Of a stretch of 30,000 nt of DNA, positions 22,385-30,000 are shown one piece after another (positions within the stretch are counted from its first letter, which is position 1; each line of letters opens with the position of its first letter). Source of the stretch: Glandiceps talaboti (Eukaryota; Hemichordata; Enteropneusta; Spengelidae); assembly GCF_964340395.1 (NCBI RefSeq), contig NC_135556.1, forward strand, positions 7,320,001-7,350,000, read 5' to 3'. The notes below the pieces were generated by a model, which saw nothing but the letters and a program-made list of their open reading frames with translations, was not told the DNA's origin and did no database searches. A program made the translations under genes and the position numbers.

Positions 22385-24362
22385 ATGAGTGTAAAAGAAC
22401 CAAAAGGTAGGGTATACATATGTTAGTTTGAGCAAGGTTTTCTGTGGCCGCGTGGTTAAACCACTTGCCTCCTACCACCACGGTTGCGGTTCGAACCGTA
22501 CCTATTCAGGGTTTGATTAAATTTGATTACATTTATCACACTGTAGGAAGAGTGTCGTACAGTTTACTTGCCGAACAACGCAGATTTTCCCCAGGTACTC
22601 TGGTTACCTCCTACATTAACACTGATGAACCCATGAGGGAGATGGCCCTCACTGGACTTCATGCCAGACAAGTGTTTGTGTAATAAGACAAAGAAAGAAG
22701 ATGGTTACGACTGATTACACAATGTGGTAATCTAGGGGCAACATAATATTTCATTTTTCTCTTTGATATTTCAAATCTGTCAATTGTCTGAATATTTTCT
22801 GATAAATTCACCGTATCTTTTCATGTGTAGTGCAATCAAGTGACAGCGGCTATCGCTTCCATTCAAACTGTGGCGACAACGTCAATTTTATATCCGGCAA
22901 GAAATCTGCATTGAGATCAGAGTAAGTTTGACAAATGGCTGTTGCGCTGGCTTTCATTAAAGCGCATATTTATGATTGTAAACATACATATATGTTTATA
23001 GCAAGCAAGCAAGCAAGAAATATAAATTACATGGAACGTGAAAACGTTTGACGTTTTAAGCAAAAGAAAACCTACATGTTGCAATTTTTAGAGAAATAAT
23101 TGTATCAAAGTGGAAAGGGCAAGGCTGGTTGTACCTTTTATGTGCTTAGAGGCGAAAGTTAAATTCATTTGAATTCACAAAAATCAACTATTTACTGCTA
23201 GACCTCTCTATAAGGGAGAGGTATAAAATTGGTAAATCCGATTTTAATATCGGAGTACAGAAAAATACAGTTTGTTCCTCTTTGGTTGTATTGATATCGA
23301 TTACAAATGTATAGGCTACTCCAACGCGTACGATTGCCGCTTACAATGGTATACTGAGAACGTATATGCTTTACGTCTTGTAGTTCCACGACGACAGTCA
23401 GCGACGGGGTTGTATTAACACAACAACCACTGAAGAACAAAGTACGCCTCGAAGTTCGCTTAGACTCTAAAGTAGAAAAATGGCCAGGTAATCTAGAGAT
23501 TGGTTTTACAACGAATTTACCAGAGAAACTGAATTTCCCTGGAACCATGTCAATTTGTACGGAGGGCATCACTTGGATGTGGTCTGGGGATCGTTTACTG
23601 GAAAATGGTAAAACTGTAGCTCAACTTGGTGTTGATCTCGACGAGTGCAAGGTAACTGCACGCCCGGTAACTGTTGACTAACTTTTTTGCACTTGAGCTA
23701 CGAATTTATGACACACTTTACTTTAAATGGACGAGGTCCGCCACTTTCATAGTAACCATAGAAACGAAACGAAACTTTGCATGTGATAGAGTATACACTG
23801 GCTCAATCAACTGTTAAAAGAAAAAAAAGGTCCCACATTTTCTACAAACTTATGATAATGAATAATATTCATAAATACATATGTTTTAAATAAATTCCAT
23901 GTTTTCCAGCTATATGTGGGAAAAACCTTTCCTTGAAACAAATGAACACCTGGTGATTATTTAGTTTCTATCAAGTGCATCATGCGCAGAACAATAATGC
24001 ACAATGCAAACGCCGTGCACGGCTTTAATATCAATATTTTCAATCTCTCCTAAAGTACAAATGTGGAAATATATTTGTTTGTTTGGGTCGTGTCCTGTAT
24101 GGAGACCAATTGCTTGCTAATTAGGAAGATAGCACATAATATAACCTTGGCTTTATACTTGTTGTCTATTCAATTCAAGGTCGGAGACACTTGCGGAATT
24201 GAAAAACGTGACGATTCAGTGCACTTCTATTTTAATGACAAGCACCTGGACACTACGGTTAGCCTACCAAGTCGTACAGTTTATGGAGTAGTGGATATCT
24301 ATGGACAGGCTGAACGTGTTACATTATGTGGTAAATTCATGATAAACGGAATTAATTTCTAA

Positions 24363-24436
<74 letters not shown>

Positions 24437-24513
24437 CGTGTATATATGTAATCGCAATATATACGTGTGTCTGCGTGCGTCCGTCCGTCCGTCCGTCTGT
24501 CTGCCTGTATGTG

Positions 24514-24557
<44 letters not shown>

Positions 24558-26597
24558 CGTGCCATCGTTTCCTCAATAGATTCCACAATTCAAATAAAAT
24601 TCGGTACACATCTTCCATACGAAAAAATAAAGAATCGTCATCGACTTTATGTTGAACATGTCATTGTTCCAGGCCGTTTGTTATAACAGCTACTATTGTT
24701 AGTTCGTCTAGCTAATTGAACGATATACATTCGTATGTTTGAATAATGCAAGTTGATCTTATAAAGCGACATTTTATTCATTTCCACTGGATTTGAATTA
24801 TGCGTTTATTCTAACCGTTTATATTTTATTGTGTAAATTTCACTTCTTCAAGTGGGTGCTCTTACATATAAGAAGGGATGTCCAATACGATTAACCCAAT
24901 AAATAGCCAGAAAAGTTACAAAAAACACAGAAAAAAAAGTAGTAAGTCCACTGACATTTGGAGCTGATTTTGTAGAGGTACTCAACAGGCGCAGACCCAC
25001 AAATCAACAGGGTGACCCTTCCTTCGCACTCATCACAGCGAGTGGGGCCAAGGAAGGGCCAGTGGTTACTGGTTAGGGGCGCTTAGTCGAACAAACTATA
25101 ATTGTATATATTAATAAATTGTAGTCATAGTAAAGCTGGTTTATTGAAACCAACAAAAGAACAAGCTAAAATTGGTAAACAATAAAACAATTCTGTAAAG
25201 AAAGAAATAAACAATAAATAGAAAACAGTTATTTATAAACAAATGTGGCAAATTCCAAGCCCCTGTGGTTTATGCACAGGTGATACGATTCTGTTCATGG
25301 TGTACGATATTACCAGTAAGTTATTTAATTGTACTTAACAAAACATTTACAAAATTCAATTGCAACCACTGTAGTTAGGCAAGCTTTAATTACATATAGT
25401 TTGGCAAATTAATGTATTTATATATTCTCAAGTGGGGACGATGAAGGTCACTCACTGGTTAAGGGCACCCAGTAAAACTAACTCATGAATAACTAAGAAG
25501 GTAGTCAGTAAAGCTGGTTTATTAAAACCAGCAAAAAAAAGTTAAAATTGATTTAGAAAAAAACCCACAACGCCAGCTTTTCAGATCATTACTTTATTAC
25601 ATGGCACCTTGTTAGGAAAATATATTTTTTTTAAAGTAACCAATAAACAAAAAAAATTCTTGTAAAAATGAGGAAGTAAACATTAAACAAAACCCCCAAA
25701 AATGTGTAAACAAATATGGCCAACTGCAAGCCCCTGTGTTCTAATTATGATAGGCGTGAGAGGGCGCTTTATGTAAGCGGAAGGAACGCCTGGGTCTTTC
25801 AGGCGAACTAAGACTGTCCTATTCAGCTTAAATCTGGTTTAAGGAACGATAACATAGAGGGACAGACAAATATAGACAGACAGACGGACGGACGCACACA
25901 CACACGCGCACACACACACACACTATGATAATAATGTTGACGTCTACATAGCGCTGTGCTCAAATTTAAAGCACTTATACCCCTGAGACAGATCTATAAC
26001 GATAAAACTGACCCTTTATACCTCCTCAGCGTTAACTCCAGCTGGCCGGGGAGCATACAATCCATTGCAGCCTTTCTAAGCGCATAGGAATAAAATATTC
26101 ACATTGCAATCTCTATCCAATTGTACATGAACCAACAATCCAAAACAATTAATCTTCCCTTCCAGAAGTTGAAAATGAAACAAAACGGCTGTTTATTCAG
26201 CAACCATGCCTTATATATATAGTAGAGTACGATCTTGGGCAGGAGAGGGTGTGTCAAGGGTGTTTTCTATATACGTATACGATAATTTCTTTTACACAGG
26301 GAAACTAAGTTGTACATTTTTTTCTCATTATAAAGAAGACACATACCAATGATTGATTTACTTGTTACTTTTCTTTCATTTCCATATTTAGACAGTGGAA
26401 TGGTATTTCCTGCCGAAAAACCACGCTGTTCGTACAAAGATCTCTGTGGGAGATTTAAGAAATCGCTCAAGCTATCTGGTAAATATGGCTACTTTAAGGG
26501 AACTCAGTTGAAGGTTTTGTTTTCGTGGGTGTGTGTGTGTATGTGTGTGTGTGTCTGTGTGTGAGAATGAGTGAGTGCTTGCCTTCGTGTGTGGTTG

Positions 26598-26676
<79 letters not shown>

Positions 26677-28431
26677 ATAACACTGAAAGATAAGGATGTC
26701 ACTAATATATCATGATTCGTCAATTCCAGCCGATTATTTCGATACCGAGCACGACATATGTTATTGTAAACGTTGTCATGAATATCGCGGAGACAGACCA
26801 TACTATTCTCGTGGCGACCCACCTAAAGATTATGGAATACCAATAGGATGGTGTCGTTTTGGTTTAAAGTATGTATCGTTTTTTTCCAAACACATTCAAG
26901 TGTTTTCATTTAGCATTAATGAAGCCTCTGGAGTAATTACAGATGGGAATGCCGAGGGAATAGAGGGGTGAGGATGGGGTAGTTAGATTTACAAAGGGGT
27001 ACCTGGTCATACTTTAATCCTGAACACCGTCGGTAAGGGCATAGCTTTAGCATTTTGTGCCTAGACACACCTTAACTGATATTTACCGCCATGTGATTAC
27101 CGTTTACTACTTGTACTCCTATGTCTGTGAATTTTGGTCTTCATTGAATGTCATTTTATTCCCAACGTGAACACAAATATAGACGTCAGGAAAATCAAGG
27201 AACTTCGAATTGAATTGGGTTTTGTCATCGATACGTGCGCGCACAAGTTTTCTCTCATTTGATTGCCTTTAAATCATTTTTCATAATTATACGTTTTCTA
27301 CCAAGTTACTGCCGCAAGAAGAGTTTGAAATGAACCCTTTAACACATGTCCTCGTATTTGCAACATGGCGGGATAGGGACTCGTCAAGCAGTTAATAATT
27401 GTTCCATGTATACACTCGGTCTTCCGAGTAGTTGCTAGCCTAGTCGCAAAACCACGAAAAATAACTCCACTTTCCACCATCTAACTTAGCCTTTAATATT
27501 GTATAACGTACGTAAAAAGTGACAAGCCTAGTAAAACTGTTGGGATATCCCTTGCCAACATTCGAAGTAATTATTTGGTTCAAAATCGTCGGTTCAGTAC
27601 TGAAAGTCTTACACAAGACTGTGCGATGAGGGGTTACTGTAGTACAGACGACTGTGTGATATAAACCTTACGTGAGATTTGTACATGTACATGATTGAAA
27701 TGTCTCATTAATTTCTCTCATTCACCACTTTTTCTTTAACTGTAGAGTGCCACCAAAGGCCACGGCTCAAAGTGTTTTTGATGATTGGCACGTCGCATTT
27801 CATGGAACAAAGAAAAATGCCGTCGAATCTATTCTGAAGAGTGGCGAGTTATGTATGCCAGGTTTGTAAATTCTGATTTTTTTTTTAAATGAAAAATCAC
27901 AGACCCATGACACAACTGTCAAATCTTACTACTTAAATCATTAGAGTATACTATGGTGTTTGATGATACACAATCAAGTAACTTTTTTTATGTCTACATT
28001 TACGTGACTGTTGCCTTCCTCTACACTGGACAAACTGACGATGATTACTGTTCACCACTAGCTAGATGCCAGTGTGGTGAATAAATTGTCCCATGCATGA
28101 CTGAGTCGAACCCCTCCTTCCTGTTCATCAGAGGGGAGGATTTCCTTTATCCATCGCATCTTCTGTCAACTACTTCAACGCCTTCTGCTGACACAGACAT
28201 AGTCTGATATGTTTTCCAAACTCAGTGATTCACTCTCCTGTTAAACTTCTCCGTGAGATGAAGTAAACTTCTTTTATTTTCTTCAAAGCTCATTCAAAAT
28301 GGCGTACATGTTCACTGGTCATATACTTCTTTACAGAGGGATCTTATATTATAGTGCAGTCGGTCTCCTTACCATCATTTGTATCTATTGGATGGATGAG
28401 TAGTTTTCCCCTCTCTCTCCCTCCCCCTCCG

Positions 28432-28529
<98 letters not shown>

Positions 28530-29345
28530 CTCTATTTTATCATCTGTAGGTGATGTCGTAGTGGGTGGTAGAGAACTCAGACCAATTTCAGGTCATTTTA
28601 CATCTATTACAGCACCAGAGGGTTTTGATACTAGGCAGGTTTTCCTTTCCCCGAGTATCAAATATTCTGGATGTGAAGTTTATGCAAAATCGAGCGAGTA
28701 AGTACAACTTGTTTGCGTATTATATAAGGAATTCGAAGCACATTGTTGCGTACACTAGCAAGGTCGTGACTTTGAACAAGGGTACAAACACTTTAACTGA
28801 GTCTCCTGATACAAAACACAATCTGTTATTTAGCAAATAATCATATGACCTTGAAGATTGACGCCACGGTCAACGATCAAGGTATAAAGAGAAAATTATA
28901 TATATATATTACCTTACATTTATAATGATACTGAAGCTTTGTGGAAGAATCTTTACTTGTTTATCACATAAATGTTCTTAACATATTGCATATCCATTTA
29001 GTTACCGCAATTTTTGGAATCAATTATCTGAAGGGGCAATGTAATGTTGCCCTATTAATTAAACATTCCATTTGTTACTATAGCACCGTTTACTCCATCA
29101 AATTAAATGCAGGTGCATTGTGTCCATTTTTGTCTTTTAGTTTCAGAGATGAATTGACTACAAAATCTCACAAAGTGAAAGTTGTTTTTCAAGTGGCTAT
29201 TAATCCAAAAAGCTACAAAGTTGGACCACAAACTATCGGCGCTAAAAAGAAAATTGATCCGAAGTTCAACAACCAGGAAATAGAATGGTTCACCAAGGAA
29301 CGTGGCAGTGTAATCATGTATGGGTTACTGGTGAAAATAGAATAG
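22385..29345 (+). CDS. Neuralized-repeat (NHR) protein with NEURL4-like, ART-like C-terminal domain, 408 aa, nine exons
   Basis: The coding exons are 22385-22406, 22831-22921, 23384-23651, 24180-24330, 26392-26478, 26730-26868, 27746-27861, 28550-28697 and 29141-29345. All introns are GT-AG, and the summed frame runs from ATG (context CAAGATGA) to TAG without a stop. Residues 15-176 form one neuralized homology repeat, residues 178-253 a linker with a Cys cluster, and residues 254-408 a conserved C-terminal domain. Neuralized-type NHRs bind partner proteins or lipids; NEURL4 itself has several NHRs and acts at centrioles and in Notch-pathway sorting. This protein has one NHR and is much shorter, so it is a NEURL4-like paralogue and not the orthologue. 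There is no RING finger, so ubiquitin ligase activity is not indicated. Enzymatic function of the C-terminus is inferred. Confidence 0.88.
22443..22690 (+). mobile_element. tRNA-derived SINE in intron 1 of the NHR gene
   Basis: A Pol III A-box-like word TGGCCGCGTGG at 22445-22455 and a B-box GGTTCGAACC at 22488-22497 are spaced as in a tRNA. The head GTGGCCGCGTGGTTAAA is close to Ser/Leu-type tRNAs. About 190 bp of non-tRNA body follows (AGGTACTCTGGTTACCTCC, CATGAGGGAGATGGCCCTC), ending near TGTGTAATAAGACAAAG. This is the composition of a SINE in sense orientation. A true tRNA is excluded because no acceptor stem closes. Confidence 0.7.
22831..24330 (+). other. NHR domain exons of the NHR gene (residues 8-177)
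   Basis: Three exons encode the domain. It reads YRFHSNCGDNV at residue 15, then a KVRLEVRLDSKVEKWPG strand pair, LEIGFTTNLPEKLNFPGTM, GITWMWSGDRLLENG, and after the third junction VGDTCGIEKRDDSVHFYFND and VYGVVDIYGQAERVTLC. These follow in order the NHR landmarks: the opening strand, KW-G-IEIG, TTxP, the W-M-SG turn, GD-xG-x-R, H-F-x-N, and V-DLYGQ. The length of about 160 residues is the family norm. The KW region and the DIYGQ motif, which shape the binding face, are intact. If the last intron here were retained, the frame would end at 24361 with an NHR-only form. Confidence 0.9.
24363..24559 (+). repeat. (CTAT)n and (CTGT)n microsatellites in intron 4 of the NHR gene
   Basis: (CTAT)n at 24363-24435 begins about 30 bases after the exon 4 donor. 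A mixed CGTC/(CTGT)n tract follows at about 24479-24559. Cys-Leu-Ser open frames here are artefacts. Confidence 0.95.
25010..25275 (+). repeat. Dispersed repeat in intron 4, copy 1
   Basis: It contains GGTTACTGGTTAGGGGCGC, then AAAGCTGGTTTATTGAAACC, an A-rich stretch, and GCAAATTCCAAGCCCCTGTG. The same blocks occur in the same order at 25432-25742, so these are two diverged direct copies of one element. Copy 1 also has a local inverted repeat of CTTCCTT and AAGGAAG at about 25019-25058. The family is not recognised. Confidence 0.65.
25432..25742 (+). repeat. Dispersed repeat in intron 4, copy 2
   Basis: Second copy of the element at 25010: CACTGGTTAAGGGCACCCAG, AAAGCTGGTTTATTAAAACC, a long A-rich stretch, and CCAACTGCAAGCCCCTGTG. 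An extra segment with ACGCCAGCTTTTCAGATC separates its blocks. Confidence 0.65.
25743..26391 (+). repeat. Rest of intron 4: GACA/CA microsatellite and unremarkable sequence
   Basis: GACA- and CA-rich tracts lie at about 25858-25923. The remainder, up to the acceptor CCATATTTAG before exon 5, shows nothing recognisable. The minus-strand open frame at 26267-26470 overlaps exon 5 and is a shadow. Confidence 0.6.
26392..26868 (+). other. Linker exons with Cys cluster and DPPKDYGIPIGWCRF motif (residues 178-253)
   Basis: Exons 26392-26478 and 26730-26868 encode a link between the NHR and the C-terminal domain. CSYKDLCGRFKKSL (from residue about 189) resembles the post-NHR segment of NEURL4-type proteins. 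CYCKRCHE gives C217, C219, C222 and H223, a possible metal site, and RGDPPKDYGIPIGWCRFGLK leads into the last domain. The intron between the two exons carries (GT)n at about 26529-26566 and (CTGT)n at about 26599-26674. Confidence 0.75.
26869..27745 (+). other. Intron 6 of the NHR gene
   Basis: 877 bp from the donor GTATGT to the acceptor ACTGTAG. No repeat array or gene is seen. The minus-strand open frame at 27298-27480 is short and without features. Confidence 0.6.
27746..29345 (+). other. C-terminal domain exons, ART-like (residues 254-408)
   Basis: Exons 27746-27861, 28550-28697 and 29141-29345. The domain opens with WHVAFHGTKKNAVESILKSG (W267, H272, G273, T274), continues with VFLSPSIKYSGCEVY (Y330, Y336), and ends with QEIEWFTKERGSVIMYGLLV (E387, E389). 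An early HG(T/S) followed by a helix with SI/IL and G, a central strand with S and Y, and a late Glu strand is the H-Y-E layout of ADP-ribosyltransferases, including the HGT of KptA/Tpt1 and PARP types. The assignment rests on motif order only. The domain itself is widespread as the C-terminus of NEURL4-like invertebrate proteins. Confidence 0.55.
28439..28525 (+). repeat. (CT)n microsatellite just before exon 8
   Basis: About 43 CT units after a CCCTCCGCCCCC stretch end 25 bases before the exon 8 acceptor CTGTAG. They act in effect as an overlong polypyrimidine tract for that splice site. Confidence 0.95.
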
Positions 29346-29587
29346 CGTATTACAAAAGTCATTAACCAATCACGCATGCGTTAAACGTTTTTACTTGTGA
29401 AGCTTGTAAATTTAATGTTCACTACAAAGGTTACAGTACATATGTATGTTTAGTATCGATGTCAGGACTTGTAGTACCGTAACTTTAAAAAAATACATAT
29501 TTCGTAGGATGGTTCTATTCCTTTCGCAAACAAGATGTCAAACTAATATACAGTATTCAGTTGTATGTTATAACGTTACGGTTTGTC

Positions 29588-29668
29588 GCTCGTGATGCGA
29601 TGTACTACTGCAGGCAAGCAATAACTCGCGAATACACTGTCATCAGCAGAATACATCGCATCACGAGC
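29588..29668 (+). other. Stem-loop in the 3' UTR of the NHR gene
   Basis: GCTCGTGATGCGATGTA (29588-29604) is exactly complementary to TACATCGCATCACGAGC (29652-29668), giving a 17-bp perfect stem. A few more pairs (TACTGC against the reverse of GCAGAA) extend it toward the loop. It lies 243 bp after the stop codon and before the polyadenylation signal. It could be an RNA structure or the ends of a small inverted-repeat element. Confidence 0.7.
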
Positions 29669-29715
29669 AAAAACCTGGCCCGTGCATGATATAACTATGT
29701 TTATATCGTATTGAC

Positions 29716-29721
29716 AATAAA
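29716..29721 (+). terminator. Candidate polyadenylation signal of the NHR gene
   Basis: AATAAA in the context GACAATAAACCC, 371 bp after the TAG stop, is the first canonical signal downstream. Confidence 0.55.
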
Positions 29722-30000
29722 CCCTGTACGTAGAACACATCGGTTTCATTTGAACTTATAATTTAATTAAATGAACATATTAGCATAAACAAGAAAGTCA
29801 TACATAAACATTTCTCTATAACTAAACATTTCAGTGATATGAAATGTGTGAAGATTAATATTTAACTGTAACAAGAGTGTACATCAATGTCCTATGTAAT
29901 ATCAGAATTCGGGTTGTGTTCAACCTTTTGTTTTTACATAGAATCAAATATGTGAACTGTTTAATTAAAACTAGCTAGCTAAATTTATTTCAAAATTGCG
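29722..30000. other. AT-rich flank after the NHR gene
   Basis: No gene, repeat array or recognisable site is seen in the last 280 bases. Confidence 0.6.

Noticed and set aside
22441-22515. A functional tRNA-Ser or tRNA-Leu gene
   Set aside because: The A and B boxes fit, but the acceptor stem does not close and a long non-tRNA body follows, so a SINE is the better call.
23198-23572. Minus-strand frame of 124 codons
   Set aside because: It is the antisense shadow of exon 3 of the NHR gene.

Overview
This is a window of nuclear DNA from an invertebrate animal. Coding exons are short and bounded by GT-AG introns, start codons are spliced to distant second exons, the background is AT-rich, and microsatellites ((CTGT)n, (TA)n, (AAAT)n, (CT)n, (CTAT)n) are abundant. 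A neuralized-repeat gene of the NEURL4-like type and an SLC7 light-chain gene fit an invertebrate deuterostome or a lophotrochozoan. The sequence alone does not settle the phylum.

Layout, all genes on the plus strand. (1) 1-2.4 kb: the last two exons of an SLC7 (LAT-type) amino acid transporter, with a minisatellite just after its stop codon. (2) 2.9-19.5 kb: a tandem segmental duplication. Each unit carries one copy of an unrecognised multi-pass membrane protein gene. Copy A (exons 3771-3786, 9423-10155, 10722-10884) is intact and encodes 303 aa. Copy B (exons 13998-14013, 15929-16783, 17381-17444) has a 4-base frameshift and a 23-base terminal deletion, so it looks like a pseudogene or a defective allele. 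Unit boundaries lie in (CTGT)n arrays. The 3' flanking noncoding DNA is more similar between copies than the exons are. (3) 19.5-22.4 kb: intergenic, with a five-copy 44-bp satellite and a few palindromic sites that resemble transcription-factor sites. (4) 22.4-29.35 kb: a complete nine-exon gene for a 408-aa protein. It has one N-terminal neuralized homology repeat (NHR), a short Cys-rich linker, and a C-terminal domain that looks to me like the ADP-ribosyltransferase (ART) fold. A tRNA-derived SINE lies in its first intron and a diverged repeat pair in its fourth.

No operon logic applies. The three gene types are neighbours without evidence of shared function. The most interesting items are the NHR plus ART-like gene, the decaying duplicate of an orphan membrane-protein family with an inverted conservation gradient, and a 140-bp near-perfect palindrome between two TA arrays that is present in only one duplicate. 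All identity figures are counts by eye over short stretches. No database search was possible.
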